Assembly (NCBI GenBank): GCA_018466975.1
Contig: CM031562.1
Location: 1,550,001-1,614,000, forward strand
Source: Sparassis latifolia
Lineage: Eukaryota > Basidiomycota > Agaricomycetes > Polyporales > Sparassidaceae
Direction of reading: 5' to 3'
Length of the DNA: 64,000 nucleotides
Of this stretch, positions 24,835 through 34,411 are shown in pieces. The first letter of the stretch is position 1. Every line of letters begins with the position of its first letter. The notes under the pieces are model-generated. The model saw only the letters and a program-made list of their open reading frames with translations, did no database searches and was not told the origin of the DNA. The position numbers and the translations under genes were made by a program.

Positions 24835-26465
24835 TCATGTAGTGTCCATGGAAATCAAGTCCTCGCCCAGATCAAACGTTACAGGTTGTTCCGCGATCTC
24901 CATGCTCGTCAATAGCGTCTCGATGTCGGGAGAGACGACAAATCGACGGTTCACCTCTCCGAGGACGCATAGGCGTTTGTTCGTCGGGTCGAGATATACG
25001 GCCTGTTGCAGAAATGATGGCTGTGTTGCAGCGGTGACCTAGCAAATAGGAAATTTCAGTCCGACGTTGACCGTTTGCAACCGAGAAAGTACTGACGTCC
25101 ATCACGATGCCATTGCCCAACCGCATCTTGACAGCGCCGCTCTGATATACTTCGAGCTGGCCAATAACGCCGTCGACTTTTGGTTCCTCCTTCTCCTTCT
25201 CCTTCTCCTTCTCCTTCTCCTTCTCCGGCTCCTTCTCCTTCTCGGTCTTCGCGCGTGCAGACGGACCAGGTGTTCCTGGAGCACTTGGTGCTGGAGGCTT
25301 AGTGTCGTCAGCAAAGGTGACCTTTTTCCCGCCATCCTCTTCGTGAGTGTCATCAGCCATACCAGAGTCTGGTGGTTCAGTCGAGGCCGAGACAAAAGTC
25401 GGAAAGGGGGTAGGAAATTGGAAGAAATATAGACGTTCTTGCCGAATATTCGTGTCCTGTGCAAGAGTCAATTATGGTGGGGAGGGCAGAATTTAGCATG
25501 GCGCATACGTCGTTCATGTCATGGGCCAAAGCAAAATCGTCTATAATGTCTTCCAGTTCTTCCTCTTCCTCGCTTTCGCTGAGGTCGACGGCGTTGGCCA
25601 TGTTGACCTCTGGTGTGCCCTTTTCTTCTACCTCCATCGGCTCGTCTTTCGCTACACCTGTGAGATCTCTATCAGCCTTGGAACACACCAACGACTCGGA
25701 ACGACCGACCTTTGCCTTTCCTATCAACATGCGCATCCGCTCTCTTGACCTTCGGCCCCTTCTTCTTCTTTCCCGCGGCTCTCTCCCTCGCCAGGCTCTC
25801 CGGCGCCATGAAATCCATCAGTTTGATATTGTCCATATCAACGATCTCCACTCCCTCGTCCGGGTCCGAATACACCTCTTCATTGTCCTCATCCAGCTCC
25901 TCCTTCTTCAGCGTAGGCGCCTTCGTCTGTGTAAGGCCCTGCCCGAGCTTCGTGGATCCGGCAAGGCCCTGTGGGACGATGGGCGTGAAATTGGATCGGG
26001 GTGCAGTACGTCGGGCGGACGTCCCCGCCATAGCTGGACCCATGGCGAATGGGCCGCTAGCAGTCATTTCCACCTGGGGACGAGGCGCCGCCCCTCTGCC
26101 CTCCCCGCCGCGCCCCCGCCCACGTCCGCGACCACGATCCCCACGTCCCCTGCCACGGTCTGCAGAGGGTGGCGGTGCCGCGACGTCTTCCTTCCGGTAG
26201 GGGCATTAGCACAGCGCCCACAAGAGTGCGCTAGGAGGACACGCACTTTTTTGACATCTCTGCGGGAAGGCGCGTACTGTGAGATGAGCAGAGGGATAAT
26301 GGGCACTTGGCAGCCTACTCACTCTTTCTTCCGCCTGGTGGGTAACGTGGGCACGAACTTGAGCTTGTGCGCCCCGAGCCTGGTCACGTCGTTCTGCTTC
26401 TTTGCGAGGCTTGCGATTGCTCTTGGCGTAGAGCCAGATGCACCGCTCCCAGAGGGATCAGTCAT
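24835..26465 (-). CDS. RPC53: RNA polymerase III subunit RPC4 (Rpc53)
   Basis: A Pol III-specific subunit that pairs with Rpc37 for termination and reinitiation. The start MTDPSGSGASGS (26465) is followed by KKQNDVTRLGAQAHKLKFVP, the conserved N-terminal K-x-KF-P motif. An RG-rich box follows (RGRGRGDRGRGRGRGRGG, about 26150-26100), then NFTPIVPQG and acidic linkers (DLSESEEEEELEDIIDDF). The conserved C-terminal RPC4 domain is GVIGQLEVYQSGAVKMRLGN and GIVMDV, then PSFLQQAVYLD and RLCVLGEVNRRFVVSPDIET, ending LISMDTT with TGA at 24835-24837. A (Lys-Glu)n tract is encoded by a hexanucleotide repeat. It is divergent from XPT1 (about 226 bases). Confidence 0.92.
25186..25243. repeat. CTTCTC hexanucleotide microsatellite inside RPC53
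   Basis: Seven or so near-perfect CTTCTC units, interrupted once by GGCTCC, encode the alternating Lys-Glu tract on the minus strand just before the conserved RPC4 domain. It is length-polymorphism prone, but the unit size of six keeps the reading frame. Confidence 0.8.
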
Positions 26466-26691
26466 GGGTGTTAGTGTTCGGTAATCTTGTCAGCCAATGT
26501 GTTGATAGCTGATAGCAAAGATAATCGCAAGCTGGGGACGGGCTGCTGCAGAAATGACTTCGTTGAATGCAAATCTAAGAGAGATCTTGATCTAACCGAA
26601 GTCGATTATCTGCCAACCTGATTTCCCTGAGCAAAATGCTATCCCTTTTCGATAAATCTTGCCGTCTTCTCTCCACTGGTCATCGCCAGAC

Positions 26692-27805
26692 ATGCCAGAA
26701 CACTACCGCATAACCTACAATGAAATCCACAAGCTTATATTCGAGGCCTCAAAAAAGATCAAGGCGTTCAAACCCGATATGCTCATTGCTATAGGTGGGC
26801 AGCGCGCATCCATCAGCCCTGGTCGCGAAGTTGACGGTATTCTGTGCAGGCGGAGGGCAAGTGGAGCATGCCTCTAACACCGTTGCTGGTGACCTGAACT
26901 TTTCCACAGAGGATTCTTCCCTGCCCGAGTTCTGGTGCGCCTTGCCTGCTTCTGCATGTGCTATTGTTGACCCTGTCACTGCAGCGGACATTCCTGAAGG
27001 ATGAAACCACACATCGAAACATTCCTATCCATGCTATCGGATTGTCCCTCTACGAATCCCTCCCAGGCACCACCGCTGAACAGATTGGATCCGAGGTCAT
27101 CCGCACACAGTGGCTGTATGCATCAACTTCTAGCTTTGCACGTCATTCCCTGACGTTGCTGCAGTGGCCCCGAGTCAGGGAAGATACTTCTTGGTAGAAG
27201 GGCCCTCATCGTCGTATGTGTTCTTCACCTTGCATTCTAATGTCCCGCAAACCGGTGTAATACCTCGTAGGACGAGGTCGACGATTCCCGCAAAACCCTT
27301 CAGTGAGTAAAATGTACCAGGGTTGTCGTGCCGGCTTATCCCGATGACAGGTATGCGATTTCGGAGCTGCAGAAGGACGTAGAGCGCGAGCTGGCGGCAC
27401 TTCCCGCGCACGAGCGCGATGCGAAACGAACCGAGTTCGCCGTGTTTGTAGTACACAACAAACTGAAGCCAAAGCACGGGGAGCTGCCGTCATCGATCCC
27501 GTAAGTGTGGCTCCGCCTACAGACGATCGCGTTGAAAGGGACGTACGGCAGATACTTCGTCGGGCATGAGGTGGGCGACCTCTGGTAGGCTGGCGGTTCT
27601 GATTGGCCGATGGCGTACGGGCACTGAATTGTTATCTTATCGCACAGGCTAGATTATCCGTGGGAAGCCATGTGAGCTTGCCGGCATCCCTGATTGGTTC
27701 TTTCCGCTAACTGCCTTTCTTTTCTTTTTTCAACCGCAAATATTGTGCTTTAGCGACATCGACGAACACGATCGGCTTGCGCGCGAGCAACACAAGACGG
27801 AGTAG
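26692..27805 (+). CDS. XPT1: Xanthine phosphoribosyltransferase
   Basis: A purine-salvage enzyme that joins xanthine to PRPP to give XMP. The start MPEHYRITYNEIHKLIFEAS matches the Xpt1 N-terminus. Exon 1 runs to DMLIAIG, then after a short intron FFPARVLRTFLKD and IPIHAIGLSLYESLPG. The next exons encode GPESGKILLGRR and, across a 57-nt intron, ALIVDEVDDSRKTL, the PRPP-binding loop. Further exons give YAISELQKDVERELAALPAH, FAVFVVHNKLKPKHGELPS, YFVGHEVGDLWLDYPWEA and a last exon DIDEHDRLAREQHKTE ending with TAG at 27803-27805. Exon frames are only continuous with these splices; the unspliced sequence looks broken. Size is about 230 residues. Confidence 0.9.
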
Positions 27806-28211
27806 GCTGGCGAGGACTAGGACGGCGACGGACGCGTTTCGGGCAATGTGCGCGAGGATAGCTGAGGCTTATGGATAGTGTGTAGCGGTCATGTTACTGT
27901 ATTCGTAAGTTGTTCGCGGACGGACTGCGCGTTCCGCGGCGACGGCGTGTAGTAGCGCATATATACGATCGCCCTCCGCCGTGATCTTGACTGTTTCCAG
28001 AGCTTGCCACGCTTGCTTCTTCCATCCCATCTGCACGCGTTCAGCGTCACCTTCTCGCTCCCAGGATACGCGCTGTCCATCGTGACTATCTTGCGATCTT
28101 CCTGACAGCACCTGTCCTAGAGTTCTTAACGCCAGCGAGCGCGTTACCATCTCCGCGATTCCTCTTCCCCATCTCGCACCGCGCCCTCACCGCGCAGAGG
28201 ATCGCTGAGCC
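27806..28211. other. Intergenic: XPT1 3' flank and mitoferrin promoter
   Basis: Both neighbours read rightward. A 93-codon open frame on the opposite strand (27869-28150) has no recognisable family and overlaps the promoter, so I do not call it. Nothing else is seen. Confidence 0.5.
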
Positions 28212-29524
28212 ATGGAGGTTGTCGAGGAGATCGAGTACGAGGCGTTACCCGCAAACGCGTCGCTTGGTGTAAGTTTGGCATACCATACGTAGCACAAAGA
28301 CTCACCGGACAGATGCAGACCAACATGATGGCAGGTGCGATGGTGAGTGTCTGACGCGTCATCGTGCATACAGCAGTTCTCCCTGCTCGGGCGGTCTCGA
28401 TGCACCTCGTGCGCTCGAAAATACTGACATTTCCGATTATTAGGCTGGAATTACGGAACATGCAGTCATGTACCCTGTAGACAGCATCAAAGTCAGTAAT
28501 TTCCACCATTACTCTCATGAGTTCGCAGTTAACACCATATCTCTCCCATTCGCCAGACGCGAATGCAAGTTTTCGCGACATCTCCGTCGGCCGTGTATAC
28601 CGGAATCGGAAATGCCTTCACCCGAATATCATCTACGGAGGGAATGCGCGCTCTATGGCGAGGGGTATCATCGGTAATCCTGGGTGCGGGCCCAGCGCAT
28701 GCGGTGCATTTCGGGACATACGAGGCGATCAAGGAGCTTGCGGGCGGAAATATTGAAGGAAACCGGAATCAGTGGCTTGCTACATGTACGTGCGGTCACC
28801 CTTTCCTGCGCCTCGTCTTTTGACGCGCTTGTGCCCATTTTTTTGCGTTCTACGTGTCTACAGCGCTGGCAGGGGCCGCCGCTACAATTGCGAGCGATGC
28901 GCTGATGAATCCATTTGACGGTGAGATCCCTGGTACCCTCGCACTGCCGGCGCGTCGCCAACCACGACCGCTTGCTTACAGTGATCAAGCAAAGAATGCA
29001 GATACACAAGTCCGAGTTTCGGTCCCCCATCGTCTGCGCCCGCACGGTGTACCGTACTGAGGGACTCGGCGCGTTCTATATCTCGTACCCCACTACGCTC
29101 ACCATGACCGTGCCGTTCACGGCCGTGCAGTTTACCGCGTACGAGCAACTTAAGACATTGCTCAACCCCTCCGGCTCTTACTCCCCTGCGACACATATGA
29201 TTGCTGGCGGCCTCGCGGGCGCGATTGGGGGCGCCGTCACGACGCCGCTGGATGTGGCGAAAACGATATTGCAGACGAGGGGTACGTCGCACGATCCAGA
29301 GATTCGGCAATGTCGGGGGCTTGCGGACGCGTTCCGGATCATTTGGAAGAGGGATGGACTGAAGGGATTCTCGCGGGGACTCTCACCACGCGTACTGACG
29401 TTTATGCCGAGCAATGCACTATGTTGGCTATCATATGAGTTCTTCAGTGAGTGTTCCCACTTCTTATTCGCCAAGCTGATCGTGACGAGCTCGTGTTCTT
29501 ATAGAGGCTGCGATACGGGAATAA
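28212..29524 (+). CDS. MRS4: Mitoferrin-type mitochondrial iron carrier (Mrs3/Mrs4-like)
   Basis: An inner-membrane SLC25 transporter that brings iron into the matrix for Fe-S and haem synthesis. Three carrier repeats each show the PX[DE]XX[KR] signature: MYPVDSIK (about 28470), MNPFDVIK (28908 joined to 28980 across an intron) and TTPLDVAK (29240). Repeat features include RISSTEGMRALWRGVSSVI, GPAHAVHFGTYEAIKEL, RTEGLGAFYISYPTTLTMTV and GLKGFSRGLSPRVL. The residues YPTTL.MTVPF.A.QF are characteristic of mitoferrins. The first exons are small (MEVVEEIEYEALPANASLG, then MQTNMMAGAM). The last exon is only KAAIRE with TAA at 29522-29524. Size is about 295 residues, normal for the family. Confidence 0.92.
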
Positions 29525-29892
29525 TACTATTTTTACGGTGTGAGGGCGAGAGCTCTTCCATATGTTGGAGTTCCTGTTACCCTCCGCTATTCGACGAGCT
29601 ACAGTATATTTTGAGATCGCTTCATCGTAATAATGGACAGACGGGTCTTATAACGAAGGGTAAATTATCGCTGTGGACATGTCGAGGGAGCACAACGCGC
29701 TCACTCGAGAGACAGTATAAGCTGGAGGTATGGCCCTGAAATCCTCTGCTACTGTGCTGCACAGCAAACCCGTATGTTATTATTGCGTTAGAATACAAAT
29801 GCAGATGACAGTGGAAAGAGGGTAGAACACGGCAGCGCCGTCTCCAGATATGACCTCTGTTGTGAAACACCTCCAAACGCTCCCATGGCCGC
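29525..29892. other. Convergent intergenic region mitoferrin / TAF10
   Basis: 3' flanks of two convergent genes. No recognisable coding sequence, RNA gene or repeat. Confidence 0.5.
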
Positions 29893-30602
29893 TCACATGT
29901 AGAACTCCGGCTTGCGCGACGTGATACCATATTCTGCAAGGGCAGCACTGAGGTCCTCCATCGCCAAGGTGGTCTTGGTTTTGTCCTAAGGCCAGCAACT
30001 ATCAGCCACTGGCCAACGTACAACGGACATCTCAATACATACCCGGGCAGACGCAGGCCCTGATTGGGTTGTCCGTGCCCGGCCCCCAGCGGTATTCGCC
30101 CGTATGCGAGCGTGCTGGTATGCGTCCGCAGCAATATCCGAGACGAACTTCTGTGCGGCGAGGGATAGCAGACGCTTCCTGAGCGGTGTCCATGTCCATT
30201 ATCGAGTTCGACGACCCTGCACTACACAGAGTCACACACTTACAGTCGCACGTCCTCGCACTCGAACCCTACACGCTGCAAATAGTAGTCCGTCACCTCG
30301 TTGGGTACCTGCACAAAGGGTCAATCCAGCGCCTTCTCTGTTCCTTCTCATCCTGGGGGTGCACTATGCAGCGGAATTTCACGCACCAAAGGCTCATAAT
30401 CATCTAGCATAAGGAGGAATTCGGCCAGGGAGCGGTCTTTACGGGCCTCCTCTGTGACCTGGCGCGACGACTGCGGTTGCGCCGCGGACGTGCTGGCGCC
30501 CTGTGAATCCGGTGAGGCTTGTGATGGCCGTGGAGCAGTCGGTGCAGGGGTGAGAGGGTAGTAGCCCGTGCTTTGTGCAGCCTCTTGGTACGAGGTCGAC
30601 AT
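29893..30602 (-). CDS. TAF10: TFIID/SAGA subunit TAF10
   Basis: A histone-fold subunit shared by TFIID and SAGA. The start MSTSYQEAAQSTGYYPLTPA is followed by a Pro/Ser/Gln-rich N-terminus. The conserved TFIID_30kDa domain begins DRSLAEFLLMLDDYEPLV, continues after an intron with IPNEVTDYYLQRVGFECED, and then RLLSLAAQKFVSDIAADAY. An insertion (GGRARTTQSGPASA) precedes DKTKTTLAMEDLSAALAEYG. The tail ends RKPEFYM with TGA at 29893-29895. The family hallmark (P..V..YYL...G.......R...LA.QKF..D...DA) is intact. This is one of three SAGA components in 13 kb, with Hfi1 and Sgf73. Confidence 0.93.
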
Positions 30603-30680
30603 GTTGGTGGTCGGGAGACGAATACAGTGAAGCGCTGATGCCTGTCTTCGTCACGTTGTCGGAGTTTGTGGCGTCCGCGC

Positions 30681-30688
30681 TATAAAAG
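30681..30688 (+). promoter_or_regulatory. TATAAAAG box pointing right into ORF-free DNA
   Basis: A perfect TATAAAAG, followed within 30 bases by pyrimidine-rich candidate initiation sequence (TTCAGTCTTTCG). It points away from TAF10, and no open reading frame follows it. Confidence 0.5.
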
Positions 30689-30710
30689 GGCATCCTCCCG
30701 ATCTCCGCCA

Positions 30711-31060
30711 CGTTCGCTGTTCAGTCTTTCGATTACTCGTTCAAATTTCGTTCCTCTCCTTTGCGTAGCTCATCGATCTTTGAAAATTGCCTGAGGTGAT
30801 TCATTGAATGTGAGTGTTCTTCCCATGGCGGAGACGTTTTACCTTGTTATGATGTTTGAGGCATTTGGCTTTAGCAGTGGAAAACACACTGCGCTGCAGA
30901 AAACTATCTCAGCTACCTTCGGACAGTCGCTTTGGCGATATGTTCGCATTTTCTGAATATTTTCTTCATTTTCTGTTGCGTAAGTGTTGACATGAACTGA
31001 CTCTTTGCCCAGGTCTGTCGTGGATCGGCTTTATTAGGTACAGTTGTGAATCTTGTCAAA
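30711..31060 (+). ncRNA. Candidate spliced non-coding transcript with structured intron
   Basis: Downstream of the TATA box there is no coding frame, but splice-like signals exist: a GTGAGT donor at 30810 and a CTGAC branch with TTTGCCCAG acceptor ending 31012. This would make a 203-nt intron, long for this genome. The intron contains a 6-bp hairpin (GCAGTG/CACTGC with a 7-nt loop, about 30874-30892) and a TCGC/GCGA mini-hairpin (about 30928). An ATGATGT resembles a box C (30850) and CTGA resembles a box D (30953), which hints at an intronic snoRNA. A terminal stem is not convincing. No RNA family was recognised. Confidence 0.25.
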
Positions 31061-31170
31061 TGTTATGAAGTACATAGCCCGACATCAGAGGCGGGCACAG
31101 ATGTTTTACACATTGAATACATGTGCAGTTGTCTTCCCTTCCATGTCCTTCTCCAACAGCAAAGAATCGA

Positions 31171-32743
31171 TTAGAGCACCTTCTCCACGCCTGGCGGCAG
31201 CACGTAACCTCCTTGGCGGCGCACCTTGATGTCACATTCAGTAAAATAAACCTACCGTGGAAAAAAACGGCGACTCACCTCGTCGAAGGTCTCCATGAGG
31301 ATGATGCTCTTCTCGTGCGTCCACAAGTCGCTCTCGAGCTTACCGTCCCTCACACTCCTAGCGACCTCGTCCGCCTCAAAGTGCCACCCGCTGCCAGTGT
31401 AGTTGAATGTCCTGGTTTCCTCTCTCACAATTACTCCACTGCCGGGCTTGTCGAAGTACTGCACTGTGAACTGCTTCGGGCAGAAGATGGGAGTGCCAAC
31501 GATGATGTTGCCATTGCGGTAGCGGATCGTGGCACCAAAGCTCGCTGAGGGTACGGTGATGCTAGCGCTGAGGATTGCCTGGGCCTGCAGGGTCTTGGTG
31601 AAGTTGACGGTCCAACTGGTGCTGCTGTCGACGCCGGTAAGGGAAGTCTTCACCATAGAGGCGCTGATGCTCGTGGGATGAGCGCCCTTGTTTGAAGGAT
31701 GCTCGAACAGAGCGAGGATGGTCTGTCCACAGCGCAAGTGTCGTCGGATCTCAATCCTCCGTCAGAGATAATGAAACATCCTCACCCAGATCATTGGGTA
31801 CGGGCCTCTGGTAAGTGTATATAAGCATATCTAGACCTGAGAAGATTCAGTTGCTGAGACCACTCACAGGTCGAGCAAAGCGCCACCGCCAAGATTGGGA
31901 TCAACCATTCCTATGTGTCTTGGGCACATCTGCATCCATCATCGTCAACGACGCCCTTTTCAGAGCTCAGAGCGTATCTACTCACGTGCAATGTCGACGT
32001 CGAAAGCCAGGTCTGCGTGCAGCAGAACCGGGTCACCAAGGGTGCCCTCCTCTGCGATCTTCTTTAGCTCCTTGGTGAGCGGTTGGAAGCGTGTCCACAT
32101 TGCCTCCATGAAGAAAAGCTTCTTATCCGCCGCGAGTGCCAGCAGGGACTTTAGTTCGGCCGCGTTGGAAGTCGTAGGCTTCTCGCACAGGACGTGCTTG
32201 CCCGCCAGTAGAGCATCACGAGCATTCTCGTAGTGGGATGTGTGGGGTGTACCTGTGCAAACACACCATTAGATGGCAAACCTCGCTATGAGAGTTGTAT
32301 GCATACCGATGTAAACGGCATCAACTTCCTGTAGAACGTGCAAATGTGAGGGACCTTTGTTGAGTACCGCATGGCTTCAAGAGAACATACCTTGTCTGCG
32401 AACAGGTCGGCATAGGTCCCGTATGCCTTCACGGACTTATCACCGTGAATGTACGTATCAATGAATTCCTGCGCCTTCTGGGTGTTGCGCGAGCCGACAC
32501 CGACGACTTTGTGGACAACATCTTCAGTTCCACGCCTGCGAAGTGGACCGGTTCAACAAAGGAACCAAACATAATGCATCTCTCAAACCTACGTCTTGGG
32601 ATCGACGAGAAGGTCCTACCACGCACATCAGCTGAAGTCATCCCCTCGTGCCGCTCACAAGTACTAACCTTCACGAAGTCCATGGCGATTCTGCCAGTGG
32701 AGACGATGCCCCATCGCAAAACAAACGGCTGAGTGGAGGACAT
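31171..32743 (-). CDS. Gfo/Idh/MocA-family NAD(P)-dependent oxidoreductase (D-xylose/dihydrodiol dehydrogenase-like)
   Basis: A cytosolic dehydrogenase acting on a sugar or dihydrodiol; the closest family by motif is NADP+ D-xylose 1-dehydrogenase / dimeric dihydrodiol dehydrogenase. The start MSSTQPFVLRWGIVSTGRIA shows the Rossmann G-x-G-x-I/A pattern. Then come VVGVGSRNTQKAQEFIDTYI, TPHTSHYENARDALLAGKHV and LCEKPTTSNAAELKSLLALA, with the catalytic EKP lysine. MEAMWTRFQPLTKEL and ADLAFDVDI follow, then the C-terminal alpha/beta domain (IRYRNGNIIVGTPIFCPKQF) and VLPPGVEKVL with TAA at 31171-31173. Seven or so exons, about 390 residues. The substrate cannot be told from sequence alone. Confidence 0.88.
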
Positions 32744-33032
32744 GGTAATAGGTATACTACGCTCAGGCAGGCTTCCATCGCTGATAGTTATTCTGAGGGT
32801 TATATACCAGACCACAAGGCTGGCCTGCTCGGTGACCCGTCGGGAAAACTATCATCTTGAGCGCGGTCCGGTTCCTCCGTAATCGTAGCTGTGTATTCAT
32901 GGATATACCGCTGTAAATATACAGCGATGACGATGTGCATCATCGGGTCATGGGGTATGCAGAAGAGGACGACATCATGGTAACTTAATAGAGGTGGAGA
33001 AAAGAGAAGGTACTAAGAAACACATTACATTA

Positions 33033-34142
33033 TCATGGCAACGTCCGCAGGGCCTCCTTCACGGTGCTCCGCTCGCCCAGCAGTGCGAGCATCTGCCACC
33101 GCTGGTCCTTGGCCTCCCCGTCTTTGAGAGGGAAATCCTCCTCCTCGTCGTTGTCACCCAACGCCAGGCGCATCGCAGCGGCCGACTTGTTCGGGAGGAC
33201 GGCAGGGGAAATAGTGAAGAGGGTGTCGAATGACGTTGCGGAGAGCAAATGGTTGTGTGAGTGCTTCGAAGAAGTACGTATGGATGTAATTGCGAGCGAA
33301 GTGGACGTCAGAGCCAGAGCTTGCGTGATCAGTTGCTTTAGCTTGGCCTGCGAACAGTGCGATTGAATACTACGCGCCATGGACGGGTTCATCACGTACC
33401 TCAAAAGCTAGCATCATCAGCGAACTGACCGCCCTCAACGGTGGGCTTAGGTTGTGTTGTGCAGATATCAGGTTGATGCGCTCAGCCATGTGTTGCAAGG
33501 AGAAACTGCGGGTGGACGACCCGAGGTGCAGAGCCAGACGACTTCCAGCAGACTCTGCAGATTAGGGTTAACAAGTAAAATTACGACAAAATTAACGACG
33601 AGACATACCACCGCGTTCGGGTAGAAGCCGCACGCCCCGCTCGGCAGCAATTTCGTCGCTATAGCTCTGTGGCTGTGATTCCACTGTTAAGGCATAGGGC
33701 TCCATGGCACGAATCCGGTCACGCTCGCGTTTTCCCATTCCGACAGTCCATCTCTTAAGTTTCGATGATCTCAGCGTCATTGCATCAGCATTGTCAGCAC
33801 CTTGGTAGGGCAGCGTGCGGCGGCGCTTGCGAGGTGGTAGTTTCGGTAAATCTGGTGGAGGTGTTGGAGGAGCAAGGTGAGCTGAGGTGTCAAACAATGA
33901 GACTATGAGCGAATTGTGCAGCTGCACTGCAAAGCAAGTCAACCTAACTAATTATCTGCATGACATCGGGACAGCGTACCAAGATGTGTAGTCTCAAGAC
34001 ATTCCTTGACCTGTTCGTCGAACTCTATTCGCGAAATTCGCCCCGTCAGATACTGTTGCAATACGCGCCAATATATCGGCGCCTTCACTCCAAGGGCATA
34101 CGAGAGTTGGTTCTTGATCGTGGACGTCGACAACAACGACAT
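33033..34142 (-). CDS. HFI1: SAGA complex subunit Hfi1/Ada1 (TADA1)
   Basis: A core structural SAGA subunit carrying a histone-fold partner of TAF12. The start MSLLSTSTIKNQLSYALG is the SAGA-Tad1 domain start (TIKNQLSYALGVKAPIYW), followed by YLTGRISRIEFDEQVKECLE. Exon 2 (about 33920-33610) encodes LHNSLIVSLFDTSAHLAPP, the typical Ada1 VQLHNxLI motif, then KRRRTLPYQ and MGKRERDRIRAME. Exon 3 (about 33555-33405) encodes the histone-fold-like ERINLISAQHNLSPP. Exon 4 starts AKLKQLITQALALT and ends VKEALRTLP with TGA at 33033-33035. It is divergent from the makorin gene, with 269 bases between starts. Confidence 0.88.
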
Positions 34143-34411
34143 GCTCGTGAGTGGAGAGCGCAACTCTGAATCCGCCACAATGTTGACAAATATTCTGAAA
34201 AAGGAAGGAGCCTCAGCGTCCCAAGCGCCCCGGGCCCATTCTACTCCTCTCATCAAGTACGACCACCTTCGGCTGGTTGTCTTGTGTATTACTTTTCTCT
34301 CTTGCTTTCGATCTCGCGTTTGTTGTCTATCCACGCTTCTGAGATACTCGACAGGCAGCTCGCTTTCTCGCATCTCTGTCAACGTGTGCTGTAAACTTGG
34401 CAGACTGACTC

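Noticed and set aside
25459..26484. 341-codon open frame antisense to RPC53
   Set aside because: RPC53 on the other strand has conserved motifs across several exons; the antisense frame is explained by its codon bias.
27181..27300. Apparent frame break in XPT1 before the PRPP-binding loop
   Set aside because: A 57-nt intron with a CTAAT branch joins ALIV to DEVDDSRKTL; the frame is continuous.
27869..28150. 93-codon open frame on the minus strand upstream of mitoferrin
   Set aside because: No family resemblance, no splice context, and it overlaps the promoter of a well-supported gene.
28529..28732. Antisense open frames within the mitoferrin gene
   Set aside because: They overlap exons with all three carrier signatures and have no support of their own.
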